Virus record (IMG/VR): IMGVR_UViG_3300036771_000036
Location: 1 to 64,000 of that record
Source of the DNA: a virus
Reading direction: 5' to 3' (one strand)
DNA: 64,000 nucleotides
Under the pieces are notes generated by a model that made no database searches, was not told the DNA's origin, and saw only the letters and a list, made by a program, of their open reading frames with translations. Shown here one piece after another: positions 50,049 to 58,456 of this stretch. The number at the start of each line of letters is the position of its first letter. Position 1 is the first letter of the stretch. The translations under genes and the position numbers were made by a program.

Positions 50049-50651
50049 ATTACAGTACGCGACTCCCTCTACTTCTCCTTTGCTGGTGTTAAATCCGTTG
50101 ATTACGGAATCCTTAATGTCAATCTAAGCAGTGGAATGCAAGAAGATATATTCTTTCCTTCACGAGAAATCATCGAAGAAAAAGTTAAAGGTAATGATAA
50201 GCCATATTTTATGCGGACTGAGACTGAGCCATTAAAGTTTTCAGTCTCTTTTGCGTTTGAGGAAACTTGGAACACGGAAAAAATACGAGAAGTTGCTCGA
50301 TGGCTTACACAGCACGACTATTATCAAGAGCTTTACTTTGTTAATGAAGATGGATTAGGATCTGAACGAATATTCTATGCAATGTTTGTTGAAGACTCAA
50401 CTCTTATTCACAATTGTCTCAAAGAAGGATACATCAATCTAACGGTGCGTTGTGACTCGCCTTATACATATTCCCCTATTATGACTTCTCGTCTATATAC
50501 TTGGGATTATGCTCCTGTTGAATTTGCTTATTCCGATTTCTCGCAAGGTATTAAACAATCCACAGTCGTTAACACACAAGGGCAACTTACACTAAATCCA
50601 TATAAGCCAAAATGGTTAGATTATAAAGGCAAGAAGTGGTCTGAAATCTAA
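50049..50651 (+). CDS. distal tail protein (Dit), predicted AUU start
   Basis: 200 aa. The N-terminus MTVRDSLYFSFAGVKSVDYG, then ILNVNLSSGMQEDIFFPSRE, and later RCDSPYTYSPIMTSR are typical of the SPP1 gp19.1-like distal tail family that forms the ring between tube and tip. A TAA precedes codon 1 directly and the first ATG is codon 30, inside the conserved domain. GGAGGTGA lies five bases before ATT, so AUU initiation is strongly implied. Confidence 0.75.
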   Translation: MTVRDSLYFSFAGVKSVDYGILNVNLSSGMQEDIFFPSREIIEEKVKGNDKPYFMRTETEPLKFSVSFAFEETWNTEKIREVARWLTQHDYYQELYFVNEDGLGSERIFYAMFVEDSTLIHNCLKEGYINLTVRCDSPYTYSPIMTSRLYTWDYAPVEFAYSDFSQGIKQSTVVNTQGQLTLNPYKPKWLDYKGKKWSEI

Positions 50652-50668
50652 TAAGAAAGGAGATTAAA

Positions 50669-51304
50669 ATGTCCACTGAAACAACTAAGTTAAAACTTAA
50701 GATTCCCTCTTTTACCGATGAAATTGAAAGTACTATACGAGAGCTTGGAACAAACTTCATAATGCTCGACGATATTTCAGATGATTATGTTACAGAGATA
50801 CCAACAAGCGGGGATTTCCTGATCAAAAAACGATTATATAATGACATTCCTGTTGTCGGTAAGTATGTAGGTTGGGTTAACACTCGCACTGGCAAAGCGG
50901 CTCCTAAGTGGCAACGCCTTAAATCTTACAAGAATGGCGACTACATTGTACCAGATGTTGATAATGGTCATGTTTATATCTGTATTCAAACAGGATATTC
51001 CGGTTATACGGAACCAATCTTTCAGGTTTCTTCAGGCATTGAATTTAACGACACTCGCTTAGCTAGTGGGTGGGCTGCTACAACTCAATATAAACTCAAT
51101 GACATCATACTGCCGACAATTGATAATGGTCGCTTTTACTTGTGTATTCAAGCAGGAGAGTCAGGAAACATAGAACCAACATGGCAACAAGTAGATGGGG
51201 CTACAACATATGATGGGAATGCGTCATGGGCTGGCTATCGTATTACAAAATGGAAAGAAGCTGGAGCCGCAGCATTCTTCAGACCATTTGGAAAGATCGA
51301 ATAG
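50669..51304 (+). CDS. tail protein with duplicated carbohydrate-binding-like module
   Basis: 211 aa. Two repeats of ~60 residues: YKNGDYIVPDVDNGHVYICI and YKLNDIILPTIDNGRFYLCI, each followed by a G-E/T-EP motif (GYSGYTEPIF / GESGNIEPTW). This looks like a chitin-binding type (CBM5/12-like) fold used on phage tails. AAAGGAG precedes ATG. Probably a small receptor-contacting baseplate protein. Confidence 0.65.
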   Translation: MSTETTKLKLKIPSFTDEIESTIRELGTNFIMLDDISDDYVTEIPTSGDFLIKKRLYNDIPVVGKYVGWVNTRTGKAAPKWQRLKSYKNGDYIVPDVDNGHVYICIQTGYSGYTEPIFQVSSGIEFNDTRLASGWAATTQYKLNDIILPTIDNGRFYLCIQAGESGNIEPTWQQVDGATTYDGNASWAGYRITKWKEAGAAAFFRPFGKIE

Positions 51305-51312
51305 GTGCTACT

Positions 51313-51951
51313 ATGACTACATGGAATTCACTTATCAATTTAAAGGGTCACTATACTTCAGAACCCCTCCCTGTTACCGCTGAGGCAGACAATGTAATTA
51401 CTAAAATATCTTGGATAAGTAGTTCTCCTACTGGATCAAATGTCACCATACAAACTAGACTCAGTAAAGATGGCGTCAATTGGACTGAGTGGCAGAACTG
51501 TATTAATGGTGCTCACATTCCTGATATCACAGAAGAAACTTCCACTTACAATACTAAGATTATGTTCCGAGTTCTCATTAATTCCTCAAGCTATGACATT
51601 AAACCTTCCTTTACTAAAATCACACTCTATTATGAACCAGTCCTTGTCTTTGATAATAAAGGGGATATGAACTGTTCGCCTGAAATATGGATTACCAAGC
51701 AAGGAAATGGAGATTTCAGCATAGTAAATACTTCTCACAACAATGATGAGTTCAAGTTCACTAACCTGATCCACGATGAGACTGTGTACGTTGACAATGA
51801 AAAACAAGACATTGAAACGTCTTTAGCAGTTACTTATCGCTACAAAGACTTTAATGACAATTATCTCTCTTTTCCTATAGGTAAAAATATACTTAGGGTA
51901 ACTGGAGACGCCGAAATCAAATTTAGATATCAATTCACATTATTACAATAG
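51313..51951 (+). CDS. tail baseplate protein
   Basis: 212 aa, beta-rich, beginning MTTWNSLINLKGHYTSEPLP; TRLSKDGVNWTEWQNCINGA is the kind of segment found in discoidin-like or Dit C-terminal domains. ATG 51313 follows AGGTGC weakly and lies eight bases after the previous stop. Precise role not determined. Confidence 0.55.
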   Translation: MTTWNSLINLKGHYTSEPLPVTAEADNVITKISWISSSPTGSNVTIQTRLSKDGVNWTEWQNCINGAHIPDITEETSTYNTKIMFRVLINSSSYDIKPSFTKITLYYEPVLVFDNKGDMNCSPEIWITKQGNGDFSIVNTSHNNDEFKFTNLIHDETVYVDNEKQDIETSLAVTYRYKDFNDNYLSFPIGKNILRVTGDAEIKFRYQFTLLQ

Positions 51952-51959
51952 GAGGATAA

Positions 51960-52433
51960 ATGGCAGGAGTAGCTTATAAAGGATCAACAATTCAAGAATC
52001 AAACAAAAGTGGACATGTGTCTTATGTTGAACGTTATCAAAGTGGAACAGAATGTTCATCGTGGGATCAATTCGGCAATTGCACAGGTTATAGTCCTGTC
52101 TATAGCACAACCACTCACACAACAGGGGCAAAAATTACAGGGACGCTTAATTCAACATCCACTGTCTATGTAAATGGACAACCGATTGCGTCTGTATCAT
52201 CCCCAACACAAGAACAGTGGACTGCTGATCCTTCTCCATCGCCAAAACTAGGTGGTTCAATTATTTCAATCAGTCCCGGTACATCAGGTAGCGGCTCAGG
52301 CAGTGTTTCATCTGGAAGTTCCTCTGTTTTTGTTGGTGGCAAAGCAGTATCTAGCATCGGTAAAAATGTTAATACACATCTGGGTACGACAACTACAATT
52401 ACCTCTGGCAGTAGCAATGTATTCGTTAACTAA
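51960..52433 (+). CDS. PAAR-like spike protein candidate
   Basis: 157 aa. The pattern of glycine- and serine-rich beta repeats (STVYVNGQPIASVSS, GGSIISISPGTSG, SSSVFVGGKAVSSIGK, SSNVFVN) matches PAAR and PAAR-like repeat proteins that cap a spike with G-V-x-V-x-G-x-P/K-A turns. GGAGG precedes ATG. Spike tips are usual in contractile systems; in a siphophage this would cap the tail tip. Not certain without structure prediction. Confidence 0.55.
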   Translation: MAGVAYKGSTIQESNKSGHVSYVERYQSGTECSSWDQFGNCTGYSPVYSTTTHTTGAKITGTLNSTSTVYVNGQPIASVSSPTQEQWTADPSPSPKLGGSIISISPGTSGSGSGSVSSGSSSVFVGGKAVSSIGKNVNTHLGTTTTITSGSSNVFVN

Positions 52434-52447
52434 AAGGAGGTGAACAT

Positions 52448-53602
52448 TTGCCAGAACTATATACACATCTACAATACAACGATCCGATGACAATCATCGC
52501 ACGTAGCGGAACTGATTCAGATCCATATATAAATCGTACTGATTCGCTACCAGTTATCAATGGATTGATTACACTTTTAGAAATACCATCAGTAACAGAC
52601 AAAGTATTGATCTCAGGTCTTACTGAAGTTGATCAAGAGTTATACGAAAATAAGCCAATGCTTAAACCTAATGAATTCCTTGTTCACTACGGTATGGGAG
52701 TCATCCAATTCCACGATTCACAAGAAGGAAAAACCCACATATGCAGATACAAGGGTCGTGGATTAATTATGTATCCTGCCTCTCGTATTTACGCCATGGT
52801 TACACGTCACCCCGATGTTGTAATCACCCTTCAAGATTATATTGATCAAATCCAAGAAAAGATTAATGAAAATCAAATTGCGTTAAGACGTATTGAGCAA
52901 GCAATTAAAGAATCTAAGGATCAAACTGTACTTGCAAAATTAGCCACAGATAGTGCAAATACTGCCGCTAACGATGCAACTCTCGCAGCTAACAAAGCAT
53001 TAGATGCTTACTCTACTACTCGACTTGTTTTTAAACCACCTGTTGAAGACATGTATAAACTTGTTGAGACTTACCCCAATCCCGCTGTTGGTTGGACTGT
53101 TCAGACGTACAAGGATGGTAAGAGATACAGATACAACGGTAACCAATGGATTGAAATCGATATTTTTGGCTCTAATCTTCAGCCTGTAAATGAGTTCAAA
53201 GATGGCTTAATGAGTGTGGCTGAACATTTGAAATTAAAAGACATCCCATTAGAAGTTCAAGATAGAGTCATTGTGTTCTGCAAAGAGTCTGATGTGTTTG
53301 CTGAAATCATAAATGTGCCTGCACCCTTCCCTTTCAATGGAGAAATCGTTGAGGTTAAGGGTTTTTGTGGTACTTCCGGCGAGACGGAAACAGAAATTGA
53401 TATTGAGAAAACGAGAGATTTAAAGAATTGGACGAGTGTTTTAGGTAAGAAGATTCATTTTAAAGCAAATGAGCATTTTGATGACCGAACACTAGTAGTA
53501 AAAACAAAAACAGTGAACGCTGGAGATTTATTTCGTCTCAATGTCAGCAAATCAGGAGTGAATTTTCAAGACTTAACAATTCACTTAACAATTAGAACGT
53601 AA
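52448..53602 (+). CDS. tail fibre or baseplate protein
   Basis: 384 aa. The N-terminal ~125 residues (PVINGLITLLEIPSVTDKVL) resemble the upper-baseplate attachment domain of Firmicute phages. There is a coiled coil at ~130-190 (QIQEKINENQIALRRIEQAI) and a beta-rich C-terminus. TTG after AAAGGAGGTGA. Likely anchors receptor-binding modules. Confidence 0.6.
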   Translation: MPELYTHLQYNDPMTIIARSGTDSDPYINRTDSLPVINGLITLLEIPSVTDKVLISGLTEVDQELYENKPMLKPNEFLVHYGMGVIQFHDSQEGKTHICRYKGRGLIMYPASRIYAMVTRHPDVVITLQDYIDQIQEKINENQIALRRIEQAIKESKDQTVLAKLATDSANTAANDATLAANKALDAYSTTRLVFKPPVEDMYKLVETYPNPAVGWTVQTYKDGKRYRYNGNQWIEIDIFGSNLQPVNEFKDGLMSVAEHLKLKDIPLEVQDRVIVFCKESDVFAEIINVPAPFPFNGEIVEVKGFCGTSGETETEIDIEKTRDLKNWTSVLGKKIHFKANEHFDDRTLVVKTKTVNAGDLFRLNVSKSGVNFQDLTIHLTIRT

Positions 53603-53610
53603 AGGAGTTA

Positions 53611-53618
53611 ATACATAA
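53611..53618 (+). promoter_or_regulatory. AATACATA motif overlapping a translation leader
   Basis: It lies between AAAGGAG and the ATG at 53620, so a promoter role here would give a leaderless or nearly leaderless message; alternatively it is spacer sequence. Confidence 0.25.
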
Positions 53619-53619
53619 T

Positions 53620-54180
53620 ATGGCAAAACCGATAGTTACTTGGTACAACGCTACACATACGGCAGAAGTTACAGCACCATATGATTTCAACACAATCGAT
53701 GCCGATACCAAAGGGCCAATTCACATCTTTAATATCTGGAATAATCGCTATGTTGCCAATAAAGGCACAGGCGTAGAGGATGTTGCTAAGATGGAAGATT
53801 GCACAATTACCACACGAGATATGGGAAATGGTACAGGTGATACACCTCAATATAATATTGAAGTAGTAAAAAATAACTGGTTTCATGCTCAAGTAGATTC
53901 ATTAAGTGAAACAGACATCGACCAAGATACAAGCAAAATTGGTAAGATTGCCTCTAAACCTATTGGTACTACTGGTAAAACAACAAAAAAATCAGACGGA
54001 AGCCTCTATGATACACCAAGGGTTCCCGGGACAAAAGAGATTTTAGGTGTGTCGAACAACGGCACACCTACTGATGCAGCAGGCAACTACGTTACAGTTT
54101 CATTGCGTTGTGCAGTACCATTGGATGCTTCGAGCGGCAAACAGGCGTTTAAGCTCCGTGTTTCTTACCGCTATGTGTAA
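53620..54180 (+). CDS. beta-rich tail protein
   Basis: 186 aa (TWYNATHTAEVTAPYDFNTI, VSLRCAVPLDASSGKQAFKL). Reads like a small phage fibre or baseplate protein. ATG with AAAGGAG upstream, followed by a terminator. Family not identified. Confidence 0.55.
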   Translation: MAKPIVTWYNATHTAEVTAPYDFNTIDADTKGPIHIFNIWNNRYVANKGTGVEDVAKMEDCTITTRDMGNGTGDTPQYNIEVVKNNWFHAQVDSLSETDIDQDTSKIGKIASKPIGTTGKTTKKSDGSLYDTPRVPGTKEILGVSNNGTPTDAAGNYVTVSLRCAVPLDASSGKQAFKLRVSYRYV

Positions 54181-54200
54181 GTAGTTACATATTTAATTCA

Positions 54201-54235
54201 GAGGGCAGATTATACTGCTCTCTTTTATTTTTTTA
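54201..54235 (+). terminator. intrinsic terminator
   Basis: GAGGGCAG / CTGCTCTC (one G-T) then TTTTATTTTTTT. Confidence 0.75.
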
Positions 54236-54248
54236 TGGAGGTAACTTT

Positions 54249-54866
54249 ATGATTTTAGGTAATCCGCAATACAATAGATCTCCTGTTCCTGCTATTCAAA
54301 ATTTCATTTGGGTAGCTGATTACTATGACGGGACTTCGTTTTTAGAGTACGATACTAAGCTAAAAAAGAAGAACAATTACAACGAAATTGAAAGAGAAAA
54401 GTTAATTGCTTTTGGATTAATTGGCGAAGGCAGTCAAATTTATTTTGATGTTGCTAACGGAATCTTTAATATAAATGGCCACCGTCTAATGGTTTCCTAT
54501 CAAGCAGGCGATCAAGAGTATCCGTTGACGGGCAGAACTCTCGTTTACAACGATATAGAGCAATACAAAAATGCCTCATCAGATGCAAACATACTATCAA
54601 GAAAGACTCAAGGTAATTTTGATTCTCAAATTGATCAATACAACATTGGATACAGTAAACAAATGTTTTTACTGGATGCAAATATTAGCTTCAAGTGCAT
54701 GGTCTCTATCCCTTACAATCAGTCTCCGTACCTTCAAATCAGTATAACTTCAGACTTAGACATGGACGGTAAACTGATCTTTCGAACGAACGGTTTAATT
54801 GTAGATGAAGTACATGCACCTTTAAAAGATAATATGTCAGGTAATATCAATTGGGAAATTCGTTAG
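54249..54866 (+). CDS. tail protein
   Basis: 205 aa, beta-rich (FIWVADYYDGTSFLEYDTKL, FKCMVSIPYNQSPYLQISIT). GGAGG nine bases before ATG. First of a run of closely spaced fibre genes; no family recognised. Confidence 0.55.
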   Translation: MILGNPQYNRSPVPAIQNFIWVADYYDGTSFLEYDTKLKKKNNYNEIEREKLIAFGLIGEGSQIYFDVANGIFNINGHRLMVSYQAGDQEYPLTGRTLVYNDIEQYKNASSDANILSRKTQGNFDSQIDQYNIGYSKQMFLLDANISFKCMVSIPYNQSPYLQISITSDLDMDGKLIFRTNGLIVDEVHAPLKDNMSGNINWEIR

Positions 54867-54878
54867 TGAGGTGATTGC

Positions 54879-55457
54879 ATGTCTACAAAGGAAATTGGAC
54901 TCCCCGTCTCCTTATCGCAAGGGACGTACATAAATACAGAATACAAGAATGGCAAATTACAATTAAAAGAAGTTGCAGCAGACTCTAATGGAAATCCTAC
55001 TTATCATCCTCAGGGTACTTGGGAATCGCCTGTAATTTCAATCGGGGACCTAGTAACAGCATTTGAACGTGTTGTAAAAAACCTGTCCACTTCAGGAACT
55101 AATGCTAAATACAGGATATATACAAAGTCATCCCAAAATAATGTGAACTGGTCTGACTATGTTGAGATTAATTACGATGACAGCTCTATCAAGAGTCCTG
55201 TGGGACTGTACGCACGAATAAAAATTGAATTCTCTACAACACTCTCGCCCACTTTGTTTATGTTAGATAATTTTAAAGATGGGAGATATGATTCTGATTA
55301 TGTTGATTCATCCAATGGTGTATTGAAGCTGAAGAGAAATCATACAATTCAATTTATGGTGGATGATCAATGGTCAGGTACGGGCCACCTTTTTATAGCA
55401 AAAATTGTACGAAACAAAATAGATAAAATCAATGGTTTACACATAATTACAGGATAA
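54879..55457 (+). CDS. tail protein
   Basis: 192 aa. MSTKEIGLPVSLSQGTYINT, then a discoidin- or sialidase-like beta segment (YRIYTKSSQNNVNWSDYVEI). GAGGTGATTGC precedes ATG. Probably a structural partner of the following adhesins. Confidence 0.55.
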   Translation: MSTKEIGLPVSLSQGTYINTEYKNGKLQLKEVAADSNGNPTYHPQGTWESPVISIGDLVTAFERVVKNLSTSGTNAKYRIYTKSSQNNVNWSDYVEINYDDSSIKSPVGLYARIKIEFSTTLSPTLFMLDNFKDGRYDSDYVDSSNGVLKLKRNHTIQFMVDDQWSGTGHLFIAKIVRNKIDKINGLHIITG

Positions 55458-55472
55458 TTGGGAGGTGTATGG

Positions 55473-57221
55473 ATGGCTTTAATAGGAGATCAATTAATAG
55501 AGCCTGAAAGTGGTTGGAGAAGAATAGATGATCAGGAGATTTATTTCGTTCGAGACGCTTACTCCGCTTGGACACTCTATTCCCATGCTAGTGCTTATCA
55601 AGGTTCTTATCTTTATGCAAGTATCCCGAGCGGTGAAACAAAAATCAACTTCAATTTCATTGGAACTAAGATTAGAATCATTGACGTTATGCATCAGAAC
55701 AGGGGTATCTCAAAAATTACGATTGACGGAATCGAATACACTTATTCTTCTACAGATTCAAGTTCTGGTAATTTTCAACGTCTTGTTTTTGAGTTACTAG
55801 ATTTACCAAAGAAGAGACATAATGTGACCATTTCATATGTTTCTGGGACATATATATCTCTAGATGCTATTGATATTGATTTAAATGGACGCCTACTTCA
55901 CCCTGATGAGGTAACAGACTTAAGAGATATTTCTATTGGTAAATGCATTAGAGCAAATTACACAACAGACAATGCTAATACAGTAGGCAGACTGTCTAAT
56001 TTGGGTAAAGAAACGAATGAATTTATCCCCGTTGGCGGAACTGCAATACCTGCTGGGGATTTTTACTATGTCCTTGTTCATGAAGACACTGATAATTTTT
56101 TCACACTAATACCAGATCGAAATATACAACACTCAATCTCTCCGAACACAATAGCTACTGCTGGCTTTAGTAATGTTGATGGGGTAATCCCTCCTTCTGG
56201 ATTAGTTAGTTTTGTTCCAAAAATGACATCTAATAATTCTCCGTATGGAGTAGCCTCATCTAGCTCACTTTATGCAGACACTGATGGTTATAGGGCTTGG
56301 AGAGCTTTTGATAAAACAGATACAGGTTGGCTACATGCCAGAAGTAGTGTAGTTGGGTCATGGATTAGATATGGTATGGATATCCCTAAAGTTTTAAAAG
56401 CATATGCCATTCAAGTTGGTACAGCAACGTCAACAGACGCTCCTCAAGGGTGGAGAGTAGAAGGATCAAACGATAATGGAACAACATGGGAAACGATTGA
56501 CACGAGGACTGGTCAATCATGGTCATCAATGCAAAAGAGAATCTATGCAACCCCTAACAATGAGAAGGCTTTTAAAGATCATCGAGTTATTATTACAGCT
56601 AACGGTGGTGGAGCCTATGCCCGTGTATCAGAAGTGGACTTCTTTGAAGCAGGAGAACCTTTCTCAGATAGTAAAGTACGCTTGATGTCGGGTGGTATAA
56701 ATTCAACAGATAAAAACAACGAATGGGACAAATATATTGTTAATTCTAATCTAAACGGAACCGTTCAATCAGGTAATAATGCAGTTTGGAATTGGCAGAA
56801 TGTTTCCTCTATTACACTGTCGGCCTATGAAGTCACACCTGCTAATAAGGTGATAAGAGGTGGTACGAGTGTTGTTGCATTTGACAACATTGCAGTGACA
56901 GTCACTACTGCCAATTCTACGGGGTTCCGACCTCTCTTAAAAATTAAAAGAGCATTTCAAAATAGATCTTTTATCAAAGACAATGAACAATATAAAAAAT
57001 GGTCTACAGACGACAATCAGTGGAGAACAGTTTCCTATGATCTACCTTCAGACAATGCATTCCTGAGTGATGGCATGCAAGATTTATCGATACTTGACCG
57101 TAAAGCAACCGAATTTGTTCAAACCATGTCAACTTCTGGATCACTGGGGTCAGGTAGAGTCTTTACTACTCCACTCAATCTAAAGAAATACATAGAGATC
57201 ACAAATTTGTCTGTAAAATAA
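55473..57221 (+). CDS. tail adhesin with galactose-binding-like domains
   Basis: 582 aa. Domain 1 (1-150) is a jelly-roll with SGWRRIDDQEIYFV, GTKIRIIDVM and YISLDAIDIDL, nearly repeated in the next gene. An F5/8 type C domain follows (about 245-400: KMTSNNSPYGVASSSSLYAD, then WRVEGSNDNGTTWETIDTRT and DHRVIITANGGG). The end (GSGRVFTTPLNLKKYIEITN) is a divergent form of the C-terminal tag seen in the following genes. Likely binds cell-wall or exopolysaccharide glycans. ATG 55473 follows GGGAGGTG. Confidence 0.75.
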   Translation: MALIGDQLIEPESGWRRIDDQEIYFVRDAYSAWTLYSHASAYQGSYLYASIPSGETKINFNFIGTKIRIIDVMHQNRGISKITIDGIEYTYSSTDSSSGNFQRLVFELLDLPKKRHNVTISYVSGTYISLDAIDIDLNGRLLHPDEVTDLRDISIGKCIRANYTTDNANTVGRLSNLGKETNEFIPVGGTAIPAGDFYYVLVHEDTDNFFTLIPDRNIQHSISPNTIATAGFSNVDGVIPPSGLVSFVPKMTSNNSPYGVASSSSLYADTDGYRAWRAFDKTDTGWLHARSSVVGSWIRYGMDIPKVLKAYAIQVGTATSTDAPQGWRVEGSNDNGTTWETIDTRTGQSWSSMQKRIYATPNNEKAFKDHRVIITANGGGAYARVSEVDFFEAGEPFSDSKVRLMSGGINSTDKNNEWDKYIVNSNLNGTVQSGNNAVWNWQNVSSITLSAYEVTPANKVIRGGTSVVAFDNIAVTVTTANSTGFRPLLKIKRAFQNRSFIKDNEQYKKWSTDDNQWRTVSYDLPSDNAFLSDGMQDLSILDRKATEFVQTMSTSGSLGSGRVFTTPLNLKKYIEITNLSVK

Positions 57222-57249
57222 TGATTTCAATTAGAAAGGAGATGGATTA

Positions 57250-58395
57250 ATGGCTACATTGGGGCAACCTTTAGTTACGCCCGAAAGCAGTTGGAGGCGA
57301 ATAGACGATACTCTAATAGAAAACACAGGGACAGGATGGACAAAAACAACCAATGCCGCATGTTGGGGCGGTTCAATTATCGAAAAACAAACGCCAACAG
57401 CAGCGGATACATTCAAATTCACTTTTCTTGGCACAAAAATTAGACTGATTGACTATAAAACTGCCAGTCGGGGCAATCGCGCTATTACTATAGACGGAGT
57501 TACTGAAATTTATAATTGTGCGAATTCATCTCAAATAACCCAAGCTCTTGTTTATGAAAAACTAGATTTACAATTTGGATACCACGATGTAACCATCAGC
57601 TCTGTTAGTGGTGGCTGGTTCTCTCTTGATGCCATAGATATTGATACAGATGCTAAACTGTTTCCTTTTGGATATAGAGTTAATAAAATCTTACTTTCAT
57701 CAGGTGATAAAAACTATCGTCTTGAAAGGATAGTTAGTAGAGAAAATGCTGTACCAGTTATGACATCTGCATCACATCCCAATGTAGAGATAACTGCAAG
57801 TGCATATAATGCTTCTGACTATCCATGGTACGCTTTTGATGGGATCGTAAATGCGACAGTTAGACCATTTTGGTTTACAAATTCAACCCCACCAGCAGGA
57901 GGACATTGGTTGCAAGTTAAATTTGTAAAACCAAAAACTATTACAGGAATATCACTAGCGTCACTGCTTGTAACAGGAAGTTCGCATTCTATCAAGGAAT
58001 TTGAACTATATGGATCGAATGATGGTGTTGTGTATGAGAAGCTATACACAAACACACAACCTAATGTGGGAACGAGGATATATTACGATTTTGAGAGTAG
58101 TAAAGCATACTTATATTATCGTTTAAACATATTGAGTTCTTATAATTTAGTTTCCACAGTTGGTGTGAATGAAATGGAGATATTCCAAAAAAAGAATCAG
58201 ATAATGTATGTATTAGATACAAGCGATGAAATTGGTTTTATTCAATATGGTATGGAAGGCGAAATACCATTCAATGGAGCGGTTGATAAGGTTAAAGATA
58301 TAATCAAAATGAATCTACCTTTAGCTTCAGGCAAAGCCTTTGAACACACAATTGATATGTCAAAGCGTAGAGTGGATAAAGTTACGCTTGGCTAA
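57250..58395 (+). CDS. tail adhesin with galactose-binding-like and discoidin domains
   Basis: 381 aa. The N-terminal domain is a paralogue of that in the preceding gene (SSWRRIDDTLIENTG, GTKIRLIDYK, WFSLDAIDIDT). Then LSSGDKNYRL, a discoidin domain (about 170-310: PVMTSASHPNVEITASAYNA, FELYGSNDGVVYEKL), the FIQYGM block and the tag SGKAFEHTIDMSKRRVDK. AAAGGAGATGG precedes ATG and a terminator follows. Confidence 0.75.
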   Translation: MATLGQPLVTPESSWRRIDDTLIENTGTGWTKTTNAACWGGSIIEKQTPTAADTFKFTFLGTKIRLIDYKTASRGNRAITIDGVTEIYNCANSSQITQALVYEKLDLQFGYHDVTISSVSGGWFSLDAIDIDTDAKLFPFGYRVNKILLSSGDKNYRLERIVSRENAVPVMTSASHPNVEITASAYNASDYPWYAFDGIVNATVRPFWFTNSTPPAGGHWLQVKFVKPKTITGISLASLLVTGSSHSIKEFELYGSNDGVVYEKLYTNTQPNVGTRIYYDFESSKAYLYYRLNILSSYNLVSTVGVNEMEIFQKKNQIMYVLDTSDEIGFIQYGMEGEIPFNGAVDKVKDIIKMNLPLASGKAFEHTIDMSKRRVDKVTLG

Positions 58396-58404
58396 ATTTA
58401 TGAG

Positions 58405-58436
58405 GAACACATCTATATGGTGTGTTCTTTCATTTT
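58405..58436 (+). terminator. terminator between adhesin genes
   Basis: GAACACA / TGTGTTC followed by TTTCATTTTT; nearly the same stem as the terminator at 59662. Confidence 0.7.
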
Positions 58437-58456
58437 TGAAAGGAGGAGATTATACA

